From SIG440 sp045647905 (lineage in GTDB: Bacteria; Bacillota; Clostridia; Monoglobales; Monoglobaceae): DNA of 29,287 bases. The stretch covers positions 1-29,287 of the forward strand of contig JAZRMZ010000005.1 of assembly GCA_045647905.1 (NCBI GenBank), written 5' to 3'. Numbering within the stretch: position 1 is the first letter of the stretch; each line of letters begins with the position of its first letter. The notes under the pieces are model-generated. The model did not search any database, was not told where the DNA came from, and was given only the letters and a program-made list of their open reading frames with translations. A program made the position numbers and the translations under genes. This document shows, in pieces, positions 1 to 9,537 of this stretch.

Positions 1-929
1 GAGCAGATATGCTTGATTTAAGTGAAAAAGAAGCGATAGTTGTAAAAGCATCGTATACAAACGATGTGGTTGTAAATATTCCCGATGGTTATTATAAGGA
101 ACTGTATTTTGTGGGCTTTAGCGGTGTAAATGAAGGCGGAACTCCACAGATGTCGATTAAGCTTAGCTACAACGGAAGCGAAGAGACAAAGGTTCAGCCC
201 ATATATGGTTTTGCACAAACATATGATACTTTGGAATCGGCAGAAAAAATAGCGGGTTCAAATAGAATTGAGATGTGTACCTGGTCGGGTACATATGCAG
301 AAAATGGTGCATATCCGGTTGACGGACCAAGCTTTTATGTATATACAATACCTACAAACGGCGAAAAGGTTCTTGAAAACATCACACTTACACCAATCGA
401 TAATGCAACTGCAATATTGGGTCTTACTGGTAATATGTATACAGGTGATACAAAGGCATACTTAGAGGCAAAAATTGCAGAAGGCGGTTACACCAAGGAT
501 ACACTTTTAGCTCTTGATGAAACAGTTAACGGCTTAACAAAAGCAGGTGTTGAAAGAAGTGCAATTGCCGGAATAGACAGCTTTGATTTGGCTTATACTG
601 AAAGCTTTGGTTATTTAAGACTTGAAAATGCTTTGGCATCAATTGACGATACAACCGTAAGCTTTTCAGGAAGTTTGACAAATGAGCGTATTGCGGCGGG
701 ACAGAACTATACTGCTGTAATTGGATTGTTTGATGCAGAAACAAATCGACTTGTTAAGGCAGCTTTGCAAAGCGGTACTATAGCAAAGGGAGCATCTGCT
801 GATGTAAACGGAACCTTTGTACAGGTAGATGCTTCAAAGAGTTATTTTGTAAGATACGTAGTCTTGGATTCAACAAACAATCTTAAACCGTTGCTTTCAG
901 ATGCTGCAGAAGTTAATGTTGAGCTTTAA
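1..929 (+). CDS. Secreted multidomain surface protein, C-terminal part (5' end outside window)
   Basis: The frame is open from the first base, so the in-frame ATG at 9 is not the real start and the N-terminus lies upstream of the window. The first ~155 visible residues form a beta-sandwich-like domain. It aligns closely with residues ~115-275 of the 10478-14572 product, sharing PDGYYKELY, YNGSEETK and DNATAI.GLTGNMY. The remaining part (~residues 190-306) resembles the Ig-like beta-sandwich that follows the same domain in that protein. It ends in the pattern 'VVLDSTNNLKPLLS', common at the C-terminus of clostridial surface proteins. By homology it is an extracellular carbohydrate-binding or adhesive segment. 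The catalytic part, if any, is out of view. A 14-bp hairpin follows the stop codon. Confidence 0.8.
   Translation, partial: ADMLDLSEKEAIVVKASYTNDVVVNIPDGYYKELYFVGFSGVNEGGTPQMSIKLSYNGSEETKVQPIYGFAQTYDTLESAEKIAGSNRIEMCTWSGTYAENGAYPVDGPSFYVYTIPTNGEKVLENITLTPIDNATAILGLTGNMYTGDTKAYLEAKIAEGGYTKDTLLALDETVNGLTKAGVERSAIAGIDSFDLAYTESFGYLRLENALASIDDTTVSFSGSLTNERIAAGQNYTAVIGLFDAETNRLVKAALQSGTIAKGASADVNGTFVQVDASKSYFVRYVVLDSTNNLKPLLSDAAEVNVEL
74..441 (+). repeat. Direct DNA repeat, copy 1 (shared beta-sandwich domain)
   Basis: This stretch is visibly similar at nucleotide level, not only at protein level, to 10891-11264. Examples are GATGGTTATTATAA.GAACTG, AACGGAAGCGAAGA.ACAAA and GATAATGCAACTGCAAT. The similarity indicates duplication or gene conversion between two surface-protein genes about 10.8 kb apart. 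Confidence 0.75.
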
Positions 930-942
930 GAGGTAAGGAAGA

Positions 943-975
943 ACCGTACAAGGGGCATAAAGCCCCTTGTGCGGT
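943..975 (+). other. Strong intergenic stem-loop (14-bp stem, 5-nt loop)
   Basis: ACCGTACAAGGGGC (943-956) pairs with GCCCCTTGTGCGGT (962-975) through one G-U pair around the loop ATAAA. No T tract follows, so this is not a standard intrinsic terminator. It sits between two secreted-protein genes and could limit read-through or protect the 3' end of the upstream message. Confidence 0.7.
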
Positions 976-1016
976 AACAGAACAGACGTAATGTAAAAAA
1001 CCAAAGGGGGATTTTT

Positions 1017-4000
1017 ATGATAAAAAGATTATTGTTGTCGGCAATGACGGCATTCGCTGTTTTTTCATCGTGCTACGGTATTGTCAGCGGAGCCTCTTTG
1101 CAGGAGACGGTAATTCATGTAAGTGTTACGGGTGATGACACAAATAGCGGAAGTGAAAACAGTCCTCTTAGAACCCTTGAGGGTGCCCGCATGGCAGTTC
1201 GTAAAAATGCGAATTTCAGAAAAAAACCGATAAGAGTTATATTTCACGAGGGAACATATTACTTTGAAGATGGCGTTGAATTTGATAAAAAGGATTCAAC
1301 AGTGAAGTTTGCTCCGGTTTCATACGAGGCGGCAGAGGGAGAAGAGGTTATTTTTTCAGGTGCTAAGGAGATAGACATCTCAAACTTTGAGTTGGTTACG
1401 GATGAAACCGTACTTTCCGCTTTACCTGAAAGCTCCCGTGGGAAAGTGTATCAGACAACACTTGACCCTTTGGTTTACGGAAAATTCGCACCATTTGACA
1501 CTGCCCATTATTACTCGGATGATTTTGACGGAAGCGGAGGATATATTTCTGTAAGCGTCAATGGCAAGGAGCAAATGGAATCCCAATGGCCCAACGGAAA
1601 ATACGCATACGCAGGGATGGGTACAATTCTTTTTTCTTCGGTACCCAGATATACAAATCCGAAAAACACACCCACTACCCCCGAATACGGTCCAGAGTTC
1701 AAATATCTGGAAACTAACCCTGACCGCTGGTTAAATGCAAAGTATGCCCGCTTTTCAGGCTGTGCGAGCTACACATGGTGCCAAGAAGAAGCTACAATAC
1801 ATAAGATTGACCCTGTCGAGAATACTATTAAGCTTGCACATCCATTCTGGTATGGTGCAACGGGTGCGGGACATAGAATCTGGAAGGTTTTTAATCTTAT
1901 AGAAGAGTTGGATGTTCCAACGGAATGGTATTTTGATATTGATAAAAATATTCTCTATTATTATCCCCCTCAGGGATTTTTTGAAAAAGAAAACAAAATG
2001 GAGATAATATATCTTGACGAGGCAATTGTTAAGACAACTGCTACAAAGAATATTAAATTCAAGGGGATAACATTTTCAAATTCACGATTTGATTTTATAC
2101 TTCTGACCGAGGATTCAACCTGTGAAATCGAGGACTGTTCATTTGTTAACGGCAAAAAAAGAGGCGTAAGAGCAATGCAGTCCATAGCGGAAATTTATAA
2201 CAGCCGATTTATGAATATAAGCTCTACTGCAATTCTGGTTCGCGGAAAGGTTCTCGATTACGATACGCAGAAGAATGCTGATTTGGGAACAACAAGGATA
2301 ATCGGCAATTATTTTTATGATGTTGCGTCAAAGGGAAGAAATAATCCCCACGCAATATGGACTCTTGATGCCAATAATTTTGAAATAAATCACAACACCT
2401 TCCACAATCTTGTGGGTGGCGGTATAACAGGTGGATTTGCAAATTCAAAAATGCTGTATAACGAGTTTTACAACTATGGGCAGCAGTACTCGGATATGGG
2501 TGCTTTTTATGAGGGTCAGACAAAGAGCAGAGTAAAAAAAGAGCTTGCCTATAATTTCTGTTACGATTATACAACCAAAAATGAAAAGCTTGCCAAAATG
2601 CCCGAGGTTCTTGTTCAGGGCTTCTATATGGACGATGCGGCAAACTATGCCTATATTCACGACAATATGTTCTATAATGGTAACTACGCTTCGATGATGC
2701 TTGGGGGCGGACAGTATAATACAGCAGAAAGAAACATTATTATTGATATGAAGGGAACACCTATTTCTGTGGACAACAGAACAGAGGTATGGCTGTTTAA
2801 TTATATACCCAATTATCTGCCACAGAGCTTGTATGTTGCCAATGTTATGGATAATATTATTAAGTATCCTTATGTGGCCAATGTTCCGCACGATACGATT
2901 CCGCCTTATGGAAACCGTGTTGCAGATAATATTTCGAATACGGAGTTTAAATTTAACTCCCGCTTTGCAGAGCTTAGCGATATGGAAAACAATATAACGG
3001 TTAAGGATTTGTCAAGCTTTGTTGACCCTGAAAATCTTGATTTCAGATTAAAGAGCGACTCGCCTTTGGGAAAGAAATATCCCAGTCTTAACGAAGATAA
3101 TTTTGATTTGTCAAAGGTAGGCTGTGAGCTTTCGGTAACCGAGGATATTGAACGCTCGTTCTCACTTATTTCGCCCATTGACAAGGAAGTGGACTTTGAC
3201 TATAAGGAGAATCTTCTTTTGTGGGAAGATGCCAATATGGCTGACAAATACCACCTTGTTATAGCAAAAGATAAGAATTTTAAAGAAATAGTTTTTGATG
3301 ATGATGTGCCGTATAACTGGTACAAGGGCGAAAATCTTGAAAATAATACAGAATACTTCTGGAAAGTAACGGCAAAGAACACAAGCTTTAAGCGTAAATC
3401 TCAATGGGAAAGCGAAAGCGGTGTAATGAGCTTTGTTACTTCAAACGGAAAAAGAACAGTATTGAAAAATCTTGAAAACAAAATCAGTTATGTAACAGAT
3501 AACTTTATTAATAAAATAGATGCCGAAGACTATAATGCGGCAAAAGTATCGGCTTTGAAAACGATATTGAAGAAGAGCGCAAATATGCTTAAAAATGCAG
3601 ATGGAGTAAGCCTTGAGGAAATTAATTCTCAGATTGATAAGGTTCAGGACGCATATGATAAAGCCAGTGGGTCAAGGGTAGTTGCCTTTGCAAAGATTGA
3701 TGAAAAGTATTTTAAAGACAGAACCTACTGGACTTCCGGAACTGAACTGAAATTTACAGAAAAAAGCTTTTCCTTTGATACAGATAATATGAGTGCGGTG
3801 GGGAATGTTAACTTAGAGGCAGAGCAGCCGGAGAATGCAATTATGCAGTTTAAAGTAAAGGTTGATTTTGGTGATGACAACAGTCTTGTGTCCTTTGATG
3901 TGCGGCGTAAAACCGGGGGAACGGAAGTATGGAATGACAGGGGATATACTGCGATAGTGAAGAAAAATCAGATTGAACTTCAGAAATATCCGTCACCGGC

Positions 4001-4694
4001 ACCTCTGATTGAAATTTTGCCGAATAATGTTATAAAATCGGGACAATGGCACGAAATAGCAATCGGTGCTGTCAACTATGTCGATTATGTAAGGTTTATA
4101 TTTATGGTAGACGGTAAGGTTGTATTTAACTTCTGTGATGAGCAAAAGAGCGTTATGGATAATGGTTTTTTGGGATTGTTCCTTACACAGCCTAATAAAA
4201 TGGAGCTTGCACCATCGGAAATTGAATATGATATGACCTCTTTTGCACGTTCTGTTGAGTACAGTGTCGATACTCCCACCTGCAGCTTGAACGGCACTGA
4301 TACTTCAAGCAGTACCGTAAGCGGAGAATGGCAGAACACCGAATATAAGGGATACGGTGAAGATGCTGTCAAGGTGAATGACGGCAAGGGAAGTATAACC
4401 TGGAAATTTAAGCCGGGTTCAGGTGAAAAGGCTTATAAATTCTGGAAGTATGTGAGTGCTGATGGTGATAAAAAGGCCCAGCTTTCTATTACATATGACT
4501 ACACAAAAGCAAGTGATGGAGAAGAGGTAACTTTGGTTTCTGAGGTTGACTTTACCGAAGGCGAAAGCGGCTGGATTACAATTGACACAGCGGATGTGTT
4601 GGACGACAATGCTGAGGTTATAATTACTCTTAAAGGCAGTGGCACAGGAAACCTCTATGCAAATGCTGTACAGAGCCAGGAAATTGATGAATAG
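1017..4694 (+). CDS. Secreted right-handed beta-helix protein, GH141-like, with Fn3-like and C-terminal binding domains
   Basis: The product has 1225 aa and starts at ATG 1017 behind AAAGGGGG (1003-1010). Residues 1-~26 are a signal peptide. Residues ~32-690 carry features of the secreted pectate-lyase-like beta-helix glycosidases: the opening 'VTGDDTNSGSENSPLRTLEGAR', ESQWPNG (~188), 'IEELDVPTEWYFD', DMGAFYEGQ (~494), GFYMDD (~535) and LGGGQYN (~560). These elements resemble GH141/GH120-type proteins. Residues ~718-790 look like fibronectin type III, ~811-888 are a helical linker, ~888-1068 look like a concanavalin/LamG-type sandwich, and ~1080-1225 are a further binding-type sandwich. The likely role is extracellular attack on a plant or host polysaccharide. 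The substrate cannot be read from sequence and I do not assign catalytic residues. Confidence 0.8.
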   Translation: MIKRLLLSAMTAFAVFSSCYGIVSGASLQETVIHVSVTGDDTNSGSENSPLRTLEGARMAVRKNANFRKKPIRVIFHEGTYYFEDGVEFDKKDSTVKFAPVSYEAAEGEEVIFSGAKEIDISNFELVTDETVLSALPESSRGKVYQTTLDPLVYGKFAPFDTAHYYSDDFDGSGGYISVSVNGKEQMESQWPNGKYAYAGMGTILFSSVPRYTNPKNTPTTPEYGPEFKYLETNPDRWLNAKYARFSGCASYTWCQEEATIHKIDPVENTIKLAHPFWYGATGAGHRIWKVFNLIEELDVPTEWYFDIDKNILYYYPPQGFFEKENKMEIIYLDEAIVKTTATKNIKFKGITFSNSRFDFILLTEDSTCEIEDCSFVNGKKRGVRAMQSIAEIYNSRFMNISSTAILVRGKVLDYDTQKNADLGTTRIIGNYFYDVASKGRNNPHAIWTLDANNFEINHNTFHNLVGGGITGGFANSKMLYNEFYNYGQQYSDMGAFYEGQTKSRVKKELAYNFCYDYTTKNEKLAKMPEVLVQGFYMDDAANYAYIHDNMFYNGNYASMMLGGGQYNTAERNIIIDMKGTPISVDNRTEVWLFNYIPNYLPQSLYVANVMDNIIKYPYVANVPHDTIPPYGNRVADNISNTEFKFNSRFAELSDMENNITVKDLSSFVDPENLDFRLKSDSPLGKKYPSLNEDNFDLSKVGCELSVTEDIERSFSLISPIDKEVDFDYKENLLLWEDANMADKYHLVIAKDKNFKEIVFDDDVPYNWYKGENLENNTEYFWKVTAKNTSFKRKSQWESESGVMSFVTSNGKRTVLKNLENKISYVTDNFINKIDAEDYNAAKVSALKTILKKSANMLKNADGVSLEEINSQIDKVQDAYDKASGSRVVAFAKIDEKYFKDRTYWTSGTELKFTEKSFSFDTDNMSAVGNVNLEAEQPENAIMQFKVKVDFGDDNSLVSFDVRRKTGGTEVWNDRGYTAIVKKNQIELQKYPSPAPLIEILPNNVIKSGQWHEIAIGAVNYVDYVRFIFMVDGKVVFNFCDEQKSVMDNGFLGLFLTQPNKMELAPSEIEYDMTSFARSVEYSVDTPTCSLNGTDTSSSTVSGEWQNTEYKGYGEDAVKVNDGKGSITWKFKPGSGEKAYKFWKYVSADGDKKAQLSITYDYTKASDGEEVTLVSEVDFTEGESGWITIDTADVLDDNAEVIITLKGSGTGNLYANAVQSQEIDE

Positions 4695-4710
4695 GAGAGT
4701 GAAAAGGAAT

Positions 4711-7533
4711 ATGAAAAAAATACTTGCTTTTTGTCTTTTGCTTGCTATGTTGATTGGATGTTTTCCGGCACGTGCAACAAATGAAATTTCAGAACAGATT
4801 GATAAATACAGTGAAGAGCTTGAATTTGTACGGGAGCTTGGGCTGATGCCGGAGGTTGATTACGCTACTTTTGATGCAAATGCGGTAGTTTCCCGCGGTG
4901 AATTTGCTGCTATTCTTTGTCAGCTAAACGGAATTAATCCTTCTGATGCAGCGGAGTTTTCTTTTGTAGATATAGATTCAAATGAATGGAAGGGTTATAT
5001 TGCTTCCTGTGTTGAGCTTGGCTTGATGAATGGAACAGGCAAATACTTTTTTGAACCAAATCGTGGTGTAACGGTTGTTGAGGCGGCAAAGTGCTTTTTG
5101 GAGATGCTTGGTTACAAAACAACTGCACTGCTTAATGGAGGGTATCCAAACGGATACCTCAATATCGCCAACAAGCTTGATTTGTTTGATGGAATCAATA
5201 TGGATGCCCATGAGATTAAATGGAATGAAATGGCAAGGATTATCTATAACTGTGCGGATATTCCGGTTGTTTATGTTGCTTCTTACGGCGAGACTATAAC
5301 ATATCAGTCCGACGAGAGCAGAACTATGATGACAGAAATTCTGAAGGTTAACAGGATTGAGGGAAGGGTTACTGATAACGGAATTACTTCTTTCGACGGT
5401 GAGAGTAAAGTCGGTATAGGCGGTATAGTTATAAATGACAAGGTGTATTCCGTGATGAAGGGGTATGATGTTGCTGACTTTATCGGACACCATATTGTGG
5501 CATATGCAAAGAAGGATAATAAAAATTCAACCGAAAAAATTATATATATCAAGATTGATTCTGATGAGCTGGAAGACAGAGTGGTTTTTGATATTGATGA
5601 TTTTATAGAGTTAAACGGAAGAGAAATATCGTATTTTGACGGGGATAAGGAGAAAAAAATTACCTTGGGAAGCACGCCGGGAATTATTTTGAATGGTAAA
5701 TTTGAAAAATCCTATGACGAAAGCTTTTTTGATTTTGACAATGGTACGGTTACATTTATTCCACCAATGAACGGTGAGGATGAGATGCTGATAATTGACG
5801 GATACATAAGCTGGTATTTGGTTGGAGTCAACAGAGATGACGGTGTGATTAGTGCATCCAACAAGGTAAGAAAAATAAATGACACCCATACATTGAAATT
5901 AGACAAAAGTGCAATCGGAAGTACTGTGTCTATATATGACCAATACGGAAGGAGCACGGATTTAAAGGATATATATGTTTATACTATAGTTGATATTTCG
6001 GCAAATGATGAGGTAATAAAAATAAAAATACCGCCTGTTTCAGCCATAGACGGAGTGGTTGAGAAAATGTATACCCATGACGGAAACAAGATTGTACAGC
6101 TCGGCGGTGTTGAGTACAAAATGACAAAAAGTGTTCAGGACGGAGAGATATATAAGAATTTGACGATAGGCAAAACTTATAGGCTGTTCCTTGATTCGTT
6201 TGGAAAAGTTGCGTACATAGATGTGAAAGTTGGTGCGGATAACCTTGAGATTGGTTATCTGATAAGATGTATGGAAAATGAACGTCCGTTCAGCGATAAC
6301 GGAGTTGTGAGAATTCTTACAAACGAAGGGCTGATTACGGTTATTGAAACAGACAAAAAGATTAAATTCAGCGACCAATATGGTGATGATTTCACTATAT
6401 CAGGTAATCGGCTTGCTGAAAGTCTTGCGGGCTATACAGGAGTAATAGGATATAAATTAAACTCCGATAATATTATCAAGGAATTGTATATGCCGGTTTT
6501 GTCGGGATATAAAAGAGAAAAGGGAAGACTGGGCTGCTTTTATGAAAGTATAAATGAATATTATTATTATTCTGGAGGACGAACACAGCTGCAGGGAGAT
6601 GCAGTGTTCAGTGCAGATGTGCCTGCATTTGCATATTATCCCAACGAGAATGATGATGAAGAAAAATATGTTTACAGCCAGTTTCAGAGCATAAAAAAAG
6701 CAACTCCTGAAACGTCAATTGTGAAAGGCTATAACTTTGATCCCAATTCAAGATATGCGGAATATCTTTATTACGAATCCAGCGGTCAACTCAGCAACAA
6801 GGTATCGAACGGTGCCAGATATGCTATGGTAAAGGAAATTGAATATACAATTGATGAAAATCTGGATGAATTTTATGAATTGAGTGTTTATGATTTTGTT
6901 TCTGCCGGGGAAAAGAAATACAAAATGAGCAAGGAGTTATTTGGTTCTGCAATATCTACAACAGATTATGTATCTCATGAGATAATGAAAGGTGATATTC
7001 TTTTGTGCAATATAATGGGTGATGAAATTAGTTGTGCACAGATTTTGTATCGTTCGGATATGGACAACATAATGGATTCAACGGGAAGAAGAGGAAATAT
7101 TCTTGGAACAATAGGATATTATGATTCTGCAAATCAGAGCAGGTCTATCCCGTTTATTCCAAACAGGGCGGTAGATGTGCGTTCGGGCAGTCTGTTCACG
7201 GAAATAGGGCGTACTATGACGGCAAGTGTTTACAGCGTTGATGATTACGGCGGTGTTGTATTTACAACTTTGGATCTTAGCTGTAGGTCATATGAAAATG
7301 ATTATGACGATGAAAAATACGTGACCGAGACAGTGATACCTCCGGCAAACAAAGGATTTAGCGTTGTAACATACGGAAATCGGGGCGATGCTGATATTGA
7401 CATCAGAGTGGGAACCCTTGCGGATATCAAGCCGTATGTTAATGTCGGAAAAGCATGTTCAAAATTGCTTCTCATTCAGGATTATGGGGAACCAAAGTAT
7501 TTTATCTTGTTTAATAATGATATGCAGAATTAA
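4711..7533 (+). CDS. SLH-domain surface protein with large uncharacterised C-terminal region
   Basis: The product has 940 aa. I chose ATG 4711 because it gives a compact signal peptide (MKKILAFCLLLAMLIG). In-frame upstream codons overlap the previous gene. LIGC at residues 14-17 matches a lipobox, but an ARA cleavage site follows, so either lipidation or type I cleavage is possible. Residues ~30-175 contain about two to three S-layer homology repeats (for example ELGLMPEVD.A.F..N..VSRGEF, followed by ELGLMNG....F.P...VT..EA), which anchor proteins to secondary cell-wall polymer. The remaining ~750 residues are beta-rich, with many short strands and Asp/Gly turns, and match no family I recognise. 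It starts 16 bases after the beta-helix gene, and the permeases follow 26 bases later. It may be a cell-wall-tethered glycan-binding component. Confidence 0.8.
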   Translation: MKKILAFCLLLAMLIGCFPARATNEISEQIDKYSEELEFVRELGLMPEVDYATFDANAVVSRGEFAAILCQLNGINPSDAAEFSFVDIDSNEWKGYIASCVELGLMNGTGKYFFEPNRGVTVVEAAKCFLEMLGYKTTALLNGGYPNGYLNIANKLDLFDGINMDAHEIKWNEMARIIYNCADIPVVYVASYGETITYQSDESRTMMTEILKVNRIEGRVTDNGITSFDGESKVGIGGIVINDKVYSVMKGYDVADFIGHHIVAYAKKDNKNSTEKIIYIKIDSDELEDRVVFDIDDFIELNGREISYFDGDKEKKITLGSTPGIILNGKFEKSYDESFFDFDNGTVTFIPPMNGEDEMLIIDGYISWYLVGVNRDDGVISASNKVRKINDTHTLKLDKSAIGSTVSIYDQYGRSTDLKDIYVYTIVDISANDEVIKIKIPPVSAIDGVVEKMYTHDGNKIVQLGGVEYKMTKSVQDGEIYKNLTIGKTYRLFLDSFGKVAYIDVKVGADNLEIGYLIRCMENERPFSDNGVVRILTNEGLITVIETDKKIKFSDQYGDDFTISGNRLAESLAGYTGVIGYKLNSDNIIKELYMPVLSGYKREKGRLGCFYESINEYYYYSGGRTQLQGDAVFSADVPAFAYYPNENDDEEKYVYSQFQSIKKATPETSIVKGYNFDPNSRYAEYLYYESSGQLSNKVSNGARYAMVKEIEYTIDENLDEFYELSVYDFVSAGEKKYKMSKELFGSAISTTDYVSHEIMKGDILLCNIMGDEISCAQILYRSDMDNIMDSTGRRGNILGTIGYYDSANQSRSIPFIPNRAVDVRSGSLFTEIGRTMTASVYSVDDYGGVVFTTLDLSCRSYENDYDDEKYVTETVIPPANKGFSVVTYGNRGDADIDIRVGTLADIKPYVNVGKACSKLLLIQDYGEPKYFILFNNDMQN

Positions 7534-7545
7534 AATGGTACATCG

Positions 7546-7551
7546 AGGAGG
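7546..7551 (+). promoter_or_regulatory. Ribosome binding site deciding a GTG start
   Basis: AGGAGG lies eight bases before GTG 7560. The first in-frame ATG is far downstream within the membrane region, so GTG is taken as the start of the permease. Confidence 0.8.
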
Positions 7552-7559
7552 AATGTTTT

Positions 7560-8504
7560 GTGAGCAAAAAGAGAAATTCTCAAAAAAATACCGGACATAA
7601 TTATATATCAAAGACCGACCAGACACAACTTGCATCGCTATGTATAATCCCTGCGTTATTGGTTTTTGTTTTTTCGTATCTTCCAATGGGCGGTATTATT
7701 ATAGCGTTCAAGAATTACAAATACAACGATGGCATTTTTGGAAGTAAATGGTGTGGGTTTGATAACTTTAAATTCTTTTTTGAATCTAAGGATTTTTTGA
7801 ATATAACCTTCAATACTCTTTATATGAATTTTTTGTTTATAGTATTTGGTACATTTATGGCGGTTCTTTTGGCGATTCTGTTGTATCATGTTACAAACAG
7901 AATTTGTGTAAAAGCATATCAGACGATATTGATTACACCTCATTTTTTGTCATGGGTAATCGTAGGCTATATGGTATTTGCTCTGCTGAGTAATGAATAT
8001 GGTTTCATAAATCGTATTTTGTCAATTTTCAATGTAAAGCCTGTGGATTGGTATGCAGAGCCGGAGGCATGGCCGGTGATACTTACTATAGTTAATGTAT
8101 GGAAAAACGTAGGAATGGATTCGGTTATATATTATGCCGCGCTTATGGGCATTTCGAGTGAATTATACGAAGCTGCATCAATTGATGGTGCCGGCCGTCT
8201 TAAACAGACAATTCATATTACCTTGCCAAGTATTTCTTCGCTTATTGTTATGCTCACAATACTGAAAATAGGTAATATTTTCAGAGCAGATTTTGGTCTG
8301 TTTTATCAGGTGCCGAGAGATGTGGGAGCTCTTTATTCCACAACAGATGTTATGGACACGTATATTTTCAGAACTATGCGTGAGCTTGGAAATATGGGTA
8401 TGTCATCTGCGGCAGGTCTGCTTCAGTCAGTTGTTGGCTTTGTTCTTGTTATGCTGACAAACTGGTTAAGCAAAAAATTCTCGCCCGATGCGGCATTGTT
8501 TTAG
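7560..8504 (+). CDS. Carbohydrate ABC transporter permease, LplB-type (CUT1)
   Basis: The product has 314 aa and about six hydrophobic segments. The binding-protein-dependent permease (EAA) loop 'YEAASIDGAGRLKQTIHITLPSI' near residues 200-225 contacts the ATPase. The N-terminal pattern FSYLPMGGIIIAFKNY and the C-terminal 'LSKKFSPDAALF' are typical of LplB-like permeases of the CUT1 sugar-import family. It sits in the cytoplasmic membrane and should pair with the next gene, 14 bases downstream. No solute-binding protein or ATPase gene lies beside it. These transporters often share an MsmX-type ATPase encoded elsewhere, but a missing binding protein is unusual. Confidence 0.93.
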   Translation: MSKKRNSQKNTGHNYISKTDQTQLASLCIIPALLVFVFSYLPMGGIIIAFKNYKYNDGIFGSKWCGFDNFKFFFESKDFLNITFNTLYMNFLFIVFGTFMAVLLAILLYHVTNRICVKAYQTILITPHFLSWVIVGYMVFALLSNEYGFINRILSIFNVKPVDWYAEPEAWPVILTIVNVWKNVGMDSVIYYAALMGISSELYEAASIDGAGRLKQTIHITLPSISSLIVMLTILKIGNIFRADFGLFYQVPRDVGALYSTTDVMDTYIFRTMRELGNMGMSSAAGLLQSVVGFVLVMLTNWLSKKFSPDAALF

Positions 8505-8518
8505 GAGGATGGGTTCTA

Positions 8519-9400
8519 ATGCAAAAACAGAATAGATTTATTCAGATTATACTCAATGTTATGTTTGTGGTGCTGTGTGCTGCTATCATTTTTCCCTTAC
8601 TTCTGATTATTGGCGTATCTTTGTCAAACGAGGAGTATATAGCCCTGAATGGTTACAGCGTAATTCCGAAAATGGTAGATTTGTCTGCATATAAATATGC
8701 CTTAAAAAATAGTTCGGAGTTGTTGCAGGCATACAAGATAACAACTATATTTTCTGTGGCAACAATGGTATTTAGCGTGTTTTTTATGTCAATGATTGCA
8801 TATCCCCTTTCAGTAAAGGGATTTCGGGGAAGAAATCAGCTTTCCTTTTATCTTTTCTTTACAATGCTGTTTTCGGGCGGTCTTGTGCCAAGCTACATAC
8901 TTATAACGCAGTATCTAAAATTAAGTAATACAATCTGGGTATACATTTTGCCGTACTTAATAAGTCCCTGGTATGTATTTATGATAAGAACATTTATGCA
9001 GGCATTACCCAACGAGCTGCGTGAGGCGGTGAAAATAGATGGGGGAAATGAATACACTGTATTTTTCCGGATTATTCTTCCTCTTTCAAAGCCGGTTATT
9101 GCCACTGTAGCATTGTTTATGTTTTTGCTGCAGTGGAACAACTGGAATACGCCTATGCTGTATATCACGGATGATAAGTTGAACAGCTTGCAGTATTTGC
9201 TTCAAAGATTGCTCAAAAATCTTGAACTTATAAAGCAGATGCAAATGAGCGGAATGTCGGTAGACAGCTCTGTTGATGTTCCTGCAGAAACCGTCAGAAT
9301 GGCTATGGCGGTGCTTGTTATGGGACCTGCTTTGATGGTGTTCCCATTTTTCCAGAAGTATTTTGTTAAGGGAGTAACCGTAGGTAGTGTAAAGGGATAA
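8519..9400 (+). CDS. Carbohydrate ABC transporter permease, YtcP/LplC-type (CUT1)
   Basis: The product has 293 aa with six hydrophobic segments. The EAA loop reads LREAVKIDGGNEYTVFFRII. The C-terminus FPFFQKYFVKGVTVGSVKG is the classic end of MalG/YtcP-type subunits. The ribosome binding site AGGAGG (8503-8508) overlaps the stop of the upstream permease, so the two are probably translationally linked and form a heterodimeric channel for an oligosaccharide. The substrate is not determinable. The surrounding beta-helix enzymes suggest the released glycan fragments. Confidence 0.93.
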   Translation: MQKQNRFIQIILNVMFVVLCAAIIFPLLLIIGVSLSNEEYIALNGYSVIPKMVDLSAYKYALKNSSELLQAYKITTIFSVATMVFSVFFMSMIAYPLSVKGFRGRNQLSFYLFFTMLFSGGLVPSYILITQYLKLSNTIWVYILPYLISPWYVFMIRTFMQALPNELREAVKIDGGNEYTVFFRIILPLSKPVIATVALFMFLLQWNNWNTPMLYITDDKLNSLQYLLQRLLKNLELIKQMQMSGMSVDSSVDVPAETVRMAMAVLVMGPALMVFPFFQKYFVKGVTVGSVKG

Positions 9401-9402
9401 AA

Positions 9403-9513
9403 TTGCCGGGTGACAGAAATGTTCATACAGTAAGAATTGTAACAAGTGCTGAAGAGAGCAAGACGAGCGTAGTTTGCACAGGTGATTTTATTGAATATTA
9501 CAAAGGGTATTAA
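9403..9513 (+). pseudogene. Possible short coding relic between permease and kinase genes
   Basis: A 36-codon frame without a ribosome binding site reads like the tail of a real beta-rich protein (includes 'HTVRIVTSAEESKTSVVC', ends EYYKGY). It ends in two adjacent stop codons 24 bases before the next start. I cannot name the family. It could be the leftover end of a deleted gene, perhaps the binding-protein or enzyme gene one would expect here, or chance. Confidence 0.3.
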
Positions 9514-9537
9514 TAAAAAAAGAACGAGGGAAACGGT

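Noticed and set aside
943..975. Stem-loop after the first gene as an intrinsic terminator
   Set aside because: The stem is strong but followed by AACAGAACAG, with no T tract, so it is listed only as a stem-loop.
2224..2891. Minus-strand open frames inside the first beta-helix gene
   Set aside because: The residue composition is shadow-like and no ribosome binding sites are present. The + strand frame carries clear beta-helix motifs.
4639..4710. Upstream extension of the SLH protein
   Set aside because: It overlaps the preceding gene, places 24 non-secretory residues before a good signal peptide, and lacks its own ribosome binding site.
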